Assembly: GCA_028285005.1 (NCBI GenBank)
Contig: JANQQP010000037.1
Location: forward strand, 124,001-188,000
Reading direction: 5' to 3'
DNA from: Dehalococcoidia bacterium
Lineage (GTDB): Bacteria; Chloroflexota; Dehalococcoidia; Lucifugimonadales; Lucifugimonadaceae
DNA length: 64,000 bases
Part shown: positions 35,298-46,879 of the stretch, piece by piece
How the letters are laid out: the number at the start of each line of letters is the position of its first letter
Numbering within the stretch: the stretch's first letter is position 1
Program-made: the position numbers and the translations under genes
Notes under the pieces: generated by a model
What the model saw: only the letters and a program-made list of their open reading frames with translations
Told to the model about the DNA's origin: nothing
Database searches by the model: none

Positions 35298-37319
35298 TCA
35301 CGCAGAGCTTGTGGCTTCGCTGGGTGAGTCGCTTGCGAACCGCTTGATGAAAATCAGCATGCGGTCATCCAGCACGTTCGATAGCGCGGTGAGATCGGCG
35401 ATCGAAATAACGTCTATCAGTTTTCTCCACTCCGCCTCGCGTTGCCCCGTCAGTACGCGAGAGGTGGCGATATTGCTCAGGCGATTACAGCTCTCACGTA
35501 GCATCTCTTCGATCTCTGAGATCCGTGCCTCAACCTCATCTGCGTAGCCAGAGGAGCCGAGACGAACACCGCAGTCGATACAGTATGGCTGTCGTTGGAG
35601 CGAGACCTGGTGTTCACTGTTGCGGCACGGTTCAACCAGTTCCTTCAACTCTTCCCATTCGCCGCGAAACCGAGAATTGTATATGTCCCTTAGTTCCGGA
35701 ACCGTTGCCAGCCGCTCAACGGTGTTGAGATGGGCGTCGGCGCTTTTGACTCGCCGGGCAAGCTCCATGTCAGCGCTGCGACGATCAGCGTGATGATCCA
35801 GATATGCCCTTGTGAAGCGCTGCTTCCATCTCTGAAACTTTTCGAGTTCAACGGATGCGGACATGCCGCGCTCCAGAACGGTCGACACGTTCACCGTCTC
35901 CAGCAAGATAGCTGCCTCGCTCGCAAGTCCCTGGTCAATGCGGCCGAAGTCGGCGGTTGCAAGGTAATCGTGAGCGGCCTGTATATCGACGATGTCTTCG
36001 CTTAGCACTCTGAGGCGGGAGGACTCTGCGAACGCGTCCATAAACTCGACGACACTAGGAAACATCTCCCTCGCTCGCTCGTAGAATTCTCGCCATCCTT
36101 CAGACTCCAGGGCCGGTGCGAGCCTCTGAGCGATCTCGACTGCTGGTAGTGTGCCAATTGCCGGACCGGACATATTCTCAAGTGTGTGGAGCGTCAGAGT
36201 GTTTCTCGCAGCTGTGAGCTCAAGGGTCTGCATGAACTGCTGCGCTGCGTCTTCTGACGGCTCTCCCGATTCGGCGGACGCAGCGTTAGGCAGGAGCACA
36301 CGTGTGTACGACAGAGCCGAGTTCCAGTCGCCGATGTGACGCGAGCTCAGCCACTCTGCCTCGTATATGAGTTCCGGATCGTAGACCGCGGTGCTGAGGG
36401 AATGAGAGTCGAGCCGGGCGTGCAGGCCCGATGTGTTGGATGTGAAGCTCGCTTCTCCGTTGTGGATCTTGATGTAAGCGACCAGGATCAACGACGCTAG
36501 GCCGGGAGGAAACCCGCACTCCTCCAGCAGTAGCCCGCGCAGCCCTGGCCCATCCACCTTGTTATCAGGACTATCAGCCGCAATCGAATCGATCTCTTTC
36601 GCGATCCTCTCGAATCCCACCCCGACCGCCATTCCGATCCTTGCATCGAGAGAAGTGCGCCAGGCCCGTTCATCGGACTCGAGCATCCGGGCAAAAACGT
36701 TTTCAGGGTCGAACTGTGAATCGGTCCCGTTAGCTCCGGGAACACGGTGCGTGAACATCGTCGCTGCGACAGCCTCGATCCACGCTATCGGCTCTTCACC
36801 AACAAAGATCGAGTCCGCCCGGACCGGAACCGTGTCACCACGGGCGACAGTGATCACACGACCGCCGCGCCACCGATTTGCCAGTACCTCGGTGATGCTG
36901 CGCTGGGCCTTCGACGCTGTGTCTTTGAGGGAAGCCGTCAGCGAGTTGAGTCCGTTATCAGTCGAGACCACGTACTGTTCCCGGATCTCGTTGAGCCTCC
37001 CGAGCTCCCGGCTTAGCTGCGTGAACTCGTCGGAGTACTGCTCAAGTTCCTCGGCAGACGGCACGGCCACCGCAACGAAGTTGACTGTTATGTCGCCAGG
37101 GTCAACGCGCTGGTTTTCCGAGAGCAGCACCAGTCTGAACATTGTCCTCTCAGGCAGACTGGATCCGAACCATGCCTGCCACTGGTCAGCAAATATGACC
37201 TCGCCCGGGAACTCGAAGCCATTGATCACTACAGAGACGGGCTGAGGTCGGTCGATGGATGCCAGAGTCAGATCGACCCTGGATATATTCGCTGTCCCGT
37301 TAATGGCGGTGTTGAGCAT
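35298..37319 (-). CDS. Large unknown protein between ligA and pth
   Basis: 673 residues, not recognised. The N-terminal 100 residues look beta-rich (repeated hydrophobic strands around PVSVVINGFEFPGEV and FRLVLLSENQRV); the rest is predominantly helical with charged coiled-coil-like stretches near 105-145 and 515-560. A possible metal site lies near 565-585: one Cys, a His, then YCIDCG (CxxC). No Walker A, nuclease, protease or membrane motif is visible. The ATG lies 15 nt after the ligA stop and the stop abuts pth, so it is an operon member. A DNA-linked or ribosome-linked role is only suggested by position. Confidence 0.72.
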   Translation of the reverse strand: MLNTAINGTANISRVDLTLASIDRPQPVSVVINGFEFPGEVIFADQWQAWFGSSLPERTMFRLVLLSENQRVDPGDITVNFVAVAVPSAEELEQYSDEFTQLSRELGRLNEIREQYVVSTDNGLNSLTASLKDTASKAQRSITEVLANRWRGGRVITVARGDTVPVRADSIFVGEEPIAWIEAVAATMFTHRVPGANGTDSQFDPENVFARMLESDERAWRTSLDARIGMAVGVGFERIAKEIDSIAADSPDNKVDGPGLRGLLLEECGFPPGLASLILVAYIKIHNGEASFTSNTSGLHARLDSHSLSTAVYDPELIYEAEWLSSRHIGDWNSALSYTRVLLPNAASAESGEPSEDAAQQFMQTLELTAARNTLTLHTLENMSGPAIGTLPAVEIAQRLAPALESEGWREFYERAREMFPSVVEFMDAFAESSRLRVLSEDIVDIQAAHDYLATADFGRIDQGLASEAAILLETVNVSTVLERGMSASVELEKFQRWKQRFTRAYLDHHADRRSADMELARRVKSADAHLNTVERLATVPELRDIYNSRFRGEWEELKELVEPCRNSEHQVSLQRQPYCIDCGVRLGSSGYADEVEARISEIEEMLRESCNRLSNIATSRVLTGQREAEWRKLIDVISIADLTALSNVLDDRMLIFIKRFASDSPSEATSSA

Positions 37320-37334
37320 GGATCCGTCCGTTAA

Positions 37335-39479
<2,145 letters not shown>

Positions 39480-39590
39480 TCATTACTCCGGCTTATTGCC
39501 CGGCTATATACTCGATTCTTCGTTTCCAGGCAGCGGAGTGAACCCACGAGCTTCCTCGCCTTCAAGGCGTAGCTCATTTTCGAAGGCAAC

Positions 39591-40892
39591 ATGGCCGAGA
39601 TCAGACCTTTTCGCGGAATCAGGTATGCCCACACGCCGGGTAATGGCGCGGCTGAGATTGCTCTCAATCTCTGCCCACCCTTCGATGTGATTACGCCTGC
39701 CTTGCAGAAAGAGCTTTACGAGCGGTCGCCGCACAACATCGTCAGGCTGGAACTAGCGCGACGAGGTCTTGGCGATGATCCGTATCTTTCGGCGGCACAG
39801 ACCCAGCGCGACTGGGTCAGCTCAGGCGTGTTGAGGCGTGACGAGGAGCCTTCGATCTACGTCACGGAAGAGACATTCGATTTCGCCGGTCAGCAACTGG
39901 TGCGTCGCGGCTTCATATCGGCCCTGCGGTTGGAAGAATATGACCGGGAGATTGTGCTGCCCCACGAGAATACGCGGGCGGAGTGGGTGAAGGACCGCAT
40001 CCGGCTGATGGGAGTGGCGCAGGCCAACTACAGTCCGCTCCTTATGGTTTTCAGGGACGATCTACGATCGACCGTTGGCGGAATAGTCAGGGCAGTAGCG
40101 GGTGGTGAGCCGACCATCGACGTTCAGCCACCGGATATGTCTGCGCTCAGGATGTGGCGGGTTGTGGACCCGGGAACACAGCAGGTCCTGACTGAAGCCC
40201 TTGCCGAGGCGCCACTGTTTATTGCCGACGGTCATCACCGCTACGAAGCGGCGCTTCGCTACAGGTCGCTCATACGCAGCGGGCGCGAGGTTGCGCCGGA
40301 CGAATCGATCAACTATCGCATGGTGCTGCTCGTCTCGGTTGATGAGCCGGGGCTAATCACCCGCGGCTACCACAGGTCGATCGAAGGATCTTCGGAGTCA
40401 GAACTGGCTGAGCTGAAGCGACTGGTGAAACAGCACTGCAAGCTGGTGCCGTGGACTCCTCCATCAGGCACAGCCGAGGAGGTTGCACTCGCGTTCTCAA
40501 ATGCGCTTGGCTCCAGGCAGGACTCCGAGACAGTTTTCGGCGTGGTGGGACTTGAGCCGGGCTCGTATCACGTCGCCGAAGCTTCGGGACTGCCGGAAGC
40601 AGAAGACTCGCTCAGTAACTCGGAGTACTCGAGGCTGCACGATCATTTCATCAACCCTGCTGTCCCCGAAGAACGAAGAGACGAAGTTGTCGATGTACAG
40701 CACGACCTGGCTCGCGTGCTGGAAAGCGTAAGCGCCGGAGAAGCAGGGATAGCATTCGCGATGCGGCCCGTTCCGATGCAGGAGTTCATCGGGATCGTCA
40801 CGCGTGGCTGGCGGCTGCCGCCAAAGGCAACCAACTTCTTCCCGAAGCCATCAGCCGGCGCCGTGCTGCAAACTCTCGAGGGCGATCTCTAG
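39591..40892 (+). CDS. DUF1015 family protein
   Basis: 433 residues, typical length. Family hallmarks are the N-terminal [24 protein letters not shown] near 28-42, HENTRAEWVKDRIRLM near 123-138 and FIADGHHRYEAALRYR near 206-221, the last being the most conserved motif with its His pair. DUF1015 proteins are widespread and soluble; some are linked to serine or amino-acid metabolism, but the reaction is not established. The gene converges with the selenoprotein gene, stops overlapping by 4 nt. The upstream ATG at 39591 lacks a strong ribosome site. Confidence 0.88.
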   Translation: MAEIRPFRGIRYAHTPGNGAAEIALNLCPPFDVITPALQKELYERSPHNIVRLELARRGLGDDPYLSAAQTQRDWVSSGVLRRDEEPSIYVTEETFDFAGQQLVRRGFISALRLEEYDREIVLPHENTRAEWVKDRIRLMGVAQANYSPLLMVFRDDLRSTVGGIVRAVAGGEPTIDVQPPDMSALRMWRVVDPGTQQVLTEALAEAPLFIADGHHRYEAALRYRSLIRSGREVAPDESINYRMVLLVSVDEPGLITRGYHRSIEGSSESELAELKRLVKQHCKLVPWTPPSGTAEEVALAFSNALGSRQDSETVFGVVGLEPGSYHVAEASGLPEAEDSLSNSEYSRLHDHFINPAVPEERRDEVVDVQHDLARVLESVSAGEAGIAFAMRPVPMQEFIGIVTRGWRLPPKATNFFPKPSAGAVLQTLEGDL

Positions 40893-42004
40893 CCGGCGAG
40901 ATCGCGTAGGACGCCCATGACATCCTCGGTCGGCGCACGCTCGATGTAGTTCCGTCCGACGAACTCGTAGTGGATCTCGCCATCTGTGCCGATCACGTAC
41001 GTGCCCGGGAACGGGTGTGTGCCGCTGTCCATCAGCCCGGAGTAGGCGAGTGGAGCGGTCGGGTCACCGGAGGAGTAGAGCACCGGGAAGTCAAGACCGA
41101 CCCTGCGGACGATCTCGCCAGTCTGACGCAGGTCATCCATGCTCACCGCGATCACCTCGGCGCCGAGCTCTTCGATCTCGTCATACTCTCGTTGCAGCTC
41201 ACCTAGCTGTATGCGGCAGAAGGTTCACCAGAATGCACGGTAGAAGACCAGCACAACGTTCCGTTCGCGAAGCGTCTCGCTCAGCGACACCTCACCGTCG
41301 CCGATGGCATCCGGCAGCCGAAAGTCGGTCACTCCCGGGCCCAGTGAGACCTGCCCGGAAGCGCTTGAAAGACCGGAGCGGCCTGATCTTGGAGTTGCGG
41401 TGGACTGAGCGGTTCCCGACTCCGCAGAGCGTTGAATCGTCTGAAGCATCTCGTCGATGCCGGGTAACTCGCTCGCCGTACTCGCAACCTGCCTTGCGAT
41501 CTCGTCGCCCGACGAGCTGAACAGCACGAGCGAAGGCGCAGCGTGCCCGTTACTCAGGATGTTGAAGACGCCCCAGCTATCCGACACGGAGCCGTCGACG
41601 TCTGAAAGCACCGGAAATTCGACGCCTATCTCTTCAACGGTCGATCGCGTCTTCTCAGGTAGGTCGGTGCTGATGGCTATCAGTTCCGCTCCAGCTTCCT
41701 TGAAGCGTTCATAGCTGTCCTGCAGCAGCCTCAGTCTGTCCTCGCAGCCTTCGCAGCGCGCACCGCCGTAGAAGAAGACGCTTACTGGCACCGTGCCGCG
41801 CAGATCGCTGAAGTTCACCACGCCGCCGTTCGTGGACAGTAGCGAGAAGCTGGTAGCGTCCGTCGCTGAAGCGGTCGGCTGCGTGCCGCCGGAGTCCGAC
41901 TCGCCTTCTTCGAGCGAAATGGCATCGTCGCCGCTCCCACAACCGATGATTGCGGCGGTGAGAACGACCAGCACTGTCACTAGCCAACGGCGTTCGAAAA
42001 CCAT
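40889..42004 (-). CDS. Predicted selenoprotein: lipoprotein with two thioredoxin-fold domains, Sec at residue 260
   Basis: 371 residues if the in-frame TGA at 41225-41227 is read as selenocysteine. The signal peptide ends in a lipobox with Cys22 (IIGC). Domain 1 (about 50-190) is AhpC/TSA-like with CEGC (Cys84, Cys87). Domain 2 (about 225-371) is a peroxiredoxin-like domain: VLVFYRAFW, then TGA, then TFCRIQLGELQ, so the usual FYRxxWCPxC motif becomes UxxC with Sec260 and Cys263. Homology continues perfectly in frame to the normal TAG stop, with family residues AEVIAVSMDD, DFPVLYSS and PGTYVIG. Likely a membrane-anchored thiol/selenol peroxidase or disulfide reductase. A SECIS-like hairpin follows the TGA. 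Confidence 0.85.
41195..41209 (-). promoter_or_regulatory. Candidate bacterial SECIS apical hairpin
   Basis: On the coding strand CAGCT-AGGTG-AGCTG: a perfect 5-bp stem with a 5-nt loop whose AGGU resembles the loop of the E. coli fdhF SECIS. The loop begins 20 nt after the UGA, inside the 16-37 nt window known for SelB-dependent elements. Lower stem pairing is weak. Confidence 0.55.
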
Positions 42005-42117
42005 CTGTTGCTCGAGTTCGCTGGCGCGTTGGGGGCGCGGCCAGGCGAGTTGAATGGGCCGAAACTAACGGTCGTGCAACAGGAGACTACGAACGAAATT
42101 GGTATTAGGCGCTCTGG

Positions 42118-43218
42118 TCAGTCACGCATTTCACGTAGCGTTCTTCCCGCAGCCTCAAGCGCTTCGTCAATGTGGGCGGTCTCAACCCAGCCCATGTGCC
42201 CGATGCGGAAGATCTTGCCAGTGAGCGCCTTCTGGCCTCCGCCGAGGATCACGTTGTACTCGCTGCGGACCTTCGACAGGAACTCTTTTCCGTCGATTTC
42301 TTCCGGCAGCTTGATGGCGGTTACCGTGTCTGATGCGTAGCGCTCTTCCGGCAGCAGCTCAAGTCCGAGTGATCGTGCTCCGTGGCGAGTGTGGTCTGCA
42401 ACTGCGTGGTGCCGTTCGAAGACTGTCTCGATGCCCTCGGCAACCATAGCTTCGAGGGATTTTTCGATGGCGTACATGGCTGGCAGGCAAGGTGTAAACG
42501 GTGGCTGACCGATCTTCAGATAGTCTTCGTACTGCTGCACATCGTAGTAGTACTTCGGCATTGTCGATCGCTTGTGAGCTTCCCAGGCTTTCTCGCTGAA
42601 GGTGACCATTGCAATGCCGGGAGGCGCGATCCAAGATTTCTGGGAGGCCGTTGCGACGACGTCGATGCCCCATGCGTCCACGGCGATGGCCATGCCGCCG
42701 GCAGATGAGACCGCATCGACAAGAATCAGCGCATCGGACTCTTCGTGGATGACGCTGCAGAGCTCTTCGAGCGGGTTGGAGACACCGGTGGAACTCTCGT
42801 TATGAGTGAACAGCACCGCGCTGCAGTCGCTGATTCCCTTCAGCGTCTCCCGCACCTTCTCGGGATCGGCAGCCTCGCCAAGATCGAACTCAAGTCTCGT
42901 GACATTGGCGCCGTAAGCCTCTGCGATCTCGCGGAACCGCTCACCGAACACGCCGATCGAGATCGCCAGCACGTTGTCGCCGGGAGAGATCGTGTTGACT
43001 ACCGCGGTCTCCATCGCGCCAGTTCCGGACGCTGTAATGAAGTAGACATCGTTCTTCGTCATGAAGACGGTCCGCAGGTTTGCGGTCATGCGGTCCAGCA
43101 TGTCGGCGTACTCTGGGCCGCGATGGTTGATCATCTGGGAACCAACCAGTTCCAGCACGTCGTCCGGTAGAGGCACCGGGCCGGGAATGCGAAGGTTGGG
43201 TTCTTTGCCGTTTTTCAC
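42118..43218 (-). CDS. Class V aminotransferase (alanine/serine-glyoxylate type)
   Basis: 366 residues, PLP enzyme of the serine-pyruvate/alanine-glyoxylate aminotransferase group. Motifs: IPGPVPLPDDVLE at the N-terminus, ASGTGAMETAVVN near 63-75, VDAVSSAGG (168-175) with the PLP-ring Asp and ATASQKSWIAPPG (189-201) with Lys194 forming the Schiff base. The C-terminal FRIGHMGW is the family's RIGxxG motif. It transfers amino groups between Ala or Ser and glyoxylate or pyruvate; phosphoserine or ureidoglycine relatives exist. Follows tyrS with a 150-nt gap. Confidence 0.88.
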   Translation of the reverse strand: MKNGKEPNLRIPGPVPLPDDVLELVGSQMINHRGPEYADMLDRMTANLRTVFMTKNDVYFITASGTGAMETAVVNTISPGDNVLAISIGVFGERFREIAEAYGANVTRLEFDLGEAADPEKVRETLKGISDCSAVLFTHNESSTGVSNPLEELCSVIHEESDALILVDAVSSAGGMAIAVDAWGIDVVATASQKSWIAPPGIAMVTFSEKAWEAHKRSTMPKYYYDVQQYEDYLKIGQPPFTPCLPAMYAIEKSLEAMVAEGIETVFERHHAVADHTRHGARSLGLELLPEERYASDTVTAIKLPEEIDGKEFLSKVRSEYNVILGGGQKALTGKIFRIGHMGWVETAHIDEALEAAGRTLREMRD

Positions 43219-43368
43219 TTGTCAGGTCCTGGCGGGATGGATGTTTTCGTGGGTTCGCTCGTATTCGCGACCGTGAATTCTACGACCTGATCTGGTCGAG
43301 GTCGCCTGAAAATGGCGGGTGAAACGGAAATTTATGGAACGAATCTGCCAGGGCCGGTTAGGGGTAAG

Positions 43369-44727
43369 TTACCGGTTGTCCGGCTCGAGCCAGATCAGGT
43401 CGTGACTCTTCTTGCCGCGTTGTACGACCATGACCTGGCCGTCGATGAAGTCCTGCTCTGACAGCGGCCGCAGCGGGTCGGTCTCAGCGCGGCCGTTGAT
43501 CTTCACCGCGCCCTGGGCCACCAACCGCCGAAGCTCAGAAGCCGATGAGATCATGCCTCCGCCATGCACAGTGACGGCGCTTGCGAGAGTGATCCCATCA
43601 CTCAGGTCGGTCGGCCGGACCATCCCGTGACTTGCTTCGGTGAGGGCCCCGCGTAGTTCACGCGCTGACAGAGTCATCAGGTCATTTGCGAACAGCGCTT
43701 TGGTCACACGCAGAGCTTCGTCCAGGCCGCGGTCGCCGTGGACAGTTCGAGTCACCTCTGCTGCCAGTGCTTGCTGCGCTTCGCGTTCGCGTGGCGCTGT
43801 CTCAACCGCCTCGGCCAGACCTTCTATTCGTTCTTTACTGAGCATGGTGAACAGCTTCAAGTACGGAACGGCGTCAGCGTCTGAGACGTTGAAGAAGAAC
43901 TGGTACAGCCTGTACGGCGAGGTCTGCTCAGGGTCGAGGGTCGGTGCGCCGCCAATGCTCTTGCCGAACTTTTCGCCGGACGACGTAGTGATGAGCGGGT
44001 ACGCCATCGCGTGGGCCGGCAGATCGGCAGCCTCCAGCTGCGAGAGGTCCTGTTGGTCGCCCGCAGCAGCAGTCCGCCCATGAACGCGCCTGATCAATTC
44101 GATGCCGCCGAGGATATTGCCCCACTGGTCGGAACCGCCCATCTGGAAAGTGCAGTTCTGCTCCTCGAACAGGCGCAGGAAGTCGTAGGCCTGCAGGAGT
44201 TGGTAGCTGAACTCGGTAAACGAAATACCGCTGTCACGGTCCATCCGCGAGCGGACCGACTCCCGGCTCAGCATCGTGTTCACGGAGAAGTGCTTGCCAA
44301 CGTCTCGCAGGAACTCGATCAGCGAGACTTTCCGGAGCCAGTCGGCGTTGTTGACTACCCGCGCCCGGTTCGATGTCTCCTCCGAGAAGTCGAGGAAGCT
44401 CTCGAGTTGCCGCTGGATTCCGGCCACGTTCTCATCGATCTGATCAGACGTGAGCAGTGGCCGCTCTTCGCTTCTGCCACTCGGGTCGCCGATCATGCCT
44501 GTGCCACCGCCAACTATGACGATGGGCGTGTGCCCGTGCTGCTGCATCCGCACCAGGCCCATGATCGGCACCAAGTTGCCCACATGCAGGCTTACAGCGG
44601 TCGGGTCAAAGCCGATGTAGCAGGTGACCTTCTCGCGAGCCAGCACCTGTTCGGCGCCGGGCGTCGATTCTGCGATGGCATTACGCCACTGAAGGTCTTC
44701 GTAGACATTGTCGAAATCGGTTGTCAT
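43369..44727 (-). CDS. tyrS: Tyrosyl-tRNA synthetase
   Basis: 452 residues, class I synthetase. The HIGH-type motif is HVGN in FDPTAVSLHVGNLVP near 41-55, the tyrosine-binding QLLQAYDFLRLFE is near 187, and the KMSKS-type motif is KFGKS in GEKFGKSIGG near 252. Gln-Met-Gly-Gly-Ser-Asp-Gln (near 204-210) is the tRNA-Tyr synthetase signature. The C-terminal S4 RNA-binding domain occupies about 385-452. It overlaps ribF by 4 nt (ATGA), so the two are translationally coupled, and lies downstream of aroF in a probable tyrosine-linked transcript. Confidence 0.95.
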   Translation of the reverse strand: MTTDFDNVYEDLQWRNAIAESTPGAEQVLAREKVTCYIGFDPTAVSLHVGNLVPIMGLVRMQQHGHTPIVIVGGGTGMIGDPSGRSEERPLLTSDQIDENVAGIQRQLESFLDFSEETSNRARVVNNADWLRKVSLIEFLRDVGKHFSVNTMLSRESVRSRMDRDSGISFTEFSYQLLQAYDFLRLFEEQNCTFQMGGSDQWGNILGGIELIRRVHGRTAAAGDQQDLSQLEAADLPAHAMAYPLITTSSGEKFGKSIGGAPTLDPEQTSPYRLYQFFFNVSDADAVPYLKLFTMLSKERIEGLAEAVETAPREREAQQALAAEVTRTVHGDRGLDEALRVTKALFANDLMTLSARELRGALTEASHGMVRPTDLSDGITLASAVTVHGGGMISSASELRRLVAQGAVKINGRAETDPLRPLSEQDFIDGQVMVVQRGKKSHDLIWLEPDNR

Positions 44728-45650
44728 AGCACGCCACTCAGTGCCGCTCGAGTCTCCGTCACATCCTGCTTCATCTGGTCTATAAGCGGCTCGACACCGT
44801 CAAACTTGATCTCACCTCTGAGACGCTTGACGAACTCAAGTTGCAGGTGCTCTCCGTACAGGTCCGCATCGAAATCGAGGATGTAGGCCTCGACGAGCCG
44901 ATCACCGCCACCAAACGTCGGCCTCACACCAATGGAGGTCGCGGCCATGTGCTGCTTTCCGGCCACTGTGGCAATGGTCGCGTAGATGCCGTTCGCCGGT
45001 ACAGCCGTCTGGCCTACAGTTTCGATGTTGGCCGTCGGAAATCCTAGCTCCCGGCCGCGCCTGTCTCCAGTCACAACCGTCCCTTCGATGCGGTAGTTAC
45101 GATCCAGAAGTGCTGCGGCTTGTCTGACGTCGCCTTCAGTAAGCGCCTTGCGAATCGCCGAACTGGAGACAGTATCCTGCCCATCGCTGACTGCCGGGAC
45201 CTCCAGGATTCGGATTCCGCGAGCTTCTGCCAACGGCTTCAGCTCTTCCGCGGTCAGGCGGTCGTGTCCAAGCTGTGCTCCGGTGCCGGAGATCAGTAAT
45301 CTGGCGTCCGCCGATCGCTTGAGCATCTCCAGGAACTGGTCTGCGGAGTGGTTTCGCAACGAATCGTCGAAACAGACGGGCAGCACCACATCGACGCCGG
45401 TTTCTCCCAGCAACTCGAGGCGATGTTCCAGCGTCGCCAGGTAGGAGACCTGTGACGACGGGTCGATAAGCGCCCGCGGTTGCTTCTCGAACGTGACCGC
45501 GACCGATGCAAGGCCGGCATCGGAGGCTTCAAGGCGCAAAACCTCAAGCAGGCGCCGGTGGCCGCGGTGAACACCATCAAAGGTGCCAACCGTCACGGCC
45601 GCCGGGCGTCCTTGCTCGAGGTTCGACAGCTTCTGTTCGAGATCGCTCAT
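44724..45650 (-). CDS. ribF: Bifunctional riboflavin kinase/FAD synthetase
   Basis: 308 residues. The N-terminal nucleotidyltransferase domain (FAD synthetase) has GTFDGVHRGHR at 22-32, with the HxGH-type motif; SSSAIRKAL near 160-168 is its second motif. The C-terminal riboflavin kinase beta-barrel (about 178-300) shows GELGFPTANI-type and GVRPTFGG segments. Converts riboflavin to FMN and FAD, needed by the many flavoenzymes in this window. Starts 24 nt after aroF and overlaps tyrS by 4 nt. Confidence 0.94.
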   Translation of the reverse strand: MSDLEQKLSNLEQGRPAAVTVGTFDGVHRGHRRLLEVLRLEASDAGLASVAVTFEKQPRALIDPSSQVSYLATLEHRLELLGETGVDVVLPVCFDDSLRNHSADQFLEMLKRSADARLLISGTGAQLGHDRLTAEELKPLAEARGIRILEVPAVSDGQDTVSSSAIRKALTEGDVRQAAALLDRNYRIEGTVVTGDRRGRELGFPTANIETVGQTAVPANGIYATIATVAGKQHMAATSIGVRPTFGGGDRLVEAYILDFDADLYGEHLQLEFVKRLRGEIKFDGVEPLIDQMKQDVTETRAALSGVL

Positions 45651-45674
45651 GCTGGCAACACTTGACGGTCGTCG

Positions 45675-46739
45675 CTAGGCCAGCGCCTCCGCGGTCTTTG
45701 CCAGCGCGGTTCTTGCCTCGCGAACGAGGGACGCGGTTGTGTCCCAGTCAACGCAGGCATCGGTGATCGATACGCCGTACTCCAGCTTCGATAGATCGTC
45801 GCCGGCTTTCTGACTGCCTCCATGCAGGTGGCTCTCCAGCATCATGCCCGCGATGTTGTCGTTCCCGCCTGTCCGCTGGCTGAGTATGTCGCGGAAAACG
45901 ACGGGTTGACGCCTGTGATCTTTGCCGGAGTTGGCGTGCGAACAGTCGATCACCAGGTGAGACTCGAAACCGGCGGCCTTGAGCAGTCCCGTCGCCCGTG
46001 CAACCGCGGTCGGGTCGTAGTTCGGTCCTGACGATCCGCCGCGTAGCACAATGTGCCCGCCTTCGTTGCCGTTCGTCTTGACAATCGAAACAACTCCGTC
46101 GTCTTCGACCGAGAGGAACACGTGCGGCTCGCGAGCGGCGGTCATGGCGTCGACTGCGATCTGGATCGAGCCGCCCGTGCCGTTCTTGAAGCCAATCGGC
46201 ATCGACATGCCGGAGGCGAGTTGCCGGTGGGTCTGGCTCTCAACAGTGCGAGCGCCGATCGCTCCCCAGCAAACGGTGTCGGCGAGGTACTGCGGAGTGA
46301 TCGGGTCTAGCCACTCTGTGGCGGTCGGCAGCCCGAGTTCGAGGACCTGTAGCAAGAACTCCCGTGCCGTGGTCAGTCCGTTCGCTACATCGAACGTGCC
46401 GTCCAGGTGCGGATCGTTGATCAATCCCTTCCAGCCCACGGTCGTGCGCGGCTTTTCGAAGTAGACACGCATGACCACCAACACGGTGTCTTTGACCTCG
46501 TCTGCAAGCTCCTTGAGCCTGCCGGCGTATTCAAGACCTGCCTTCGGGTCGTGTATTGAGCATGGTCCGACGATCAGTAGCAGCCTGTCGTCCTTGCCGG
46601 TTACGACATCAAGGATCTCTTTCCGGCCTCGAGTCACCGTTGCGGCTCGTTCTGCGGTCAGTGGTAACCGGTCGGTGAACTGCTTCGGCGTTTCAAGATG
46701 AGTGATGCTATCGATATTCAGGTTTTTGATCTGAGGCAT
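45675..46739 (-). CDS. aroF: 3-deoxy-7-phosphoheptulonate (DAHP) synthase, class I-alpha
   Basis: 354 residues, the E. coli AroF/G/H type with the N-terminal regulatory extension. Condenses phosphoenolpyruvate and erythrose-4-phosphate in the first shikimate step. Conserved: LLIVGPCSIHDP near 54-65 (metal Cys), MRVYFEKPRTTVGWKGLINDP near 92, KNGTGG and IDCSHANSGKDHRRQP near 262, with the metal His. The subtype (Tyr-, Phe- or Trp-inhibited) cannot be told, though the downstream tyrS and the Tyr-rich leader upstream favour tyrosine. The ATG follows a 318-nt leader with an attenuator-like structure. Confidence 0.94.
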   Translation of the reverse strand: MPQIKNLNIDSITHLETPKQFTDRLPLTAERAATVTRGRKEILDVVTGKDDRLLLIVGPCSIHDPKAGLEYAGRLKELADEVKDTVLVVMRVYFEKPRTTVGWKGLINDPHLDGTFDVANGLTTAREFLLQVLELGLPTATEWLDPITPQYLADTVCWGAIGARTVESQTHRQLASGMSMPIGFKNGTGGSIQIAVDAMTAAREPHVFLSVEDDGVVSIVKTNGNEGGHIVLRGGSSGPNYDPTAVARATGLLKAAGFESHLVIDCSHANSGKDHRRQPVVFRDILSQRTGGNDNIAGMMLESHLHGGSQKAGDDLSKLEYGVSITDACVDWDTTASLVREARTALAKTAEALA

Positions 46740-46879
46740 TTCAGTTCTCTGTCTATGGCTCGCCGGACACAGAGGTCCGCGGGTTGGGATGGATTCAGAT
46801 GTTCGAGGTTGCTGCGTTGAGGTGCCGGACGCACAGGTCCGGCGCAGCGGGGCGGGTTAAGGACACGAGATGCAGTTTT

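Noticed and set aside
40889-42004. Reading the peroxiredoxin gene as a frame-disrupted pseudogene or two genes
   Set aside because: Only one stop is present, at the catalytic Cys position, both sides are well conserved and a SECIS-like hairpin follows; selenocysteine is the simpler reading.
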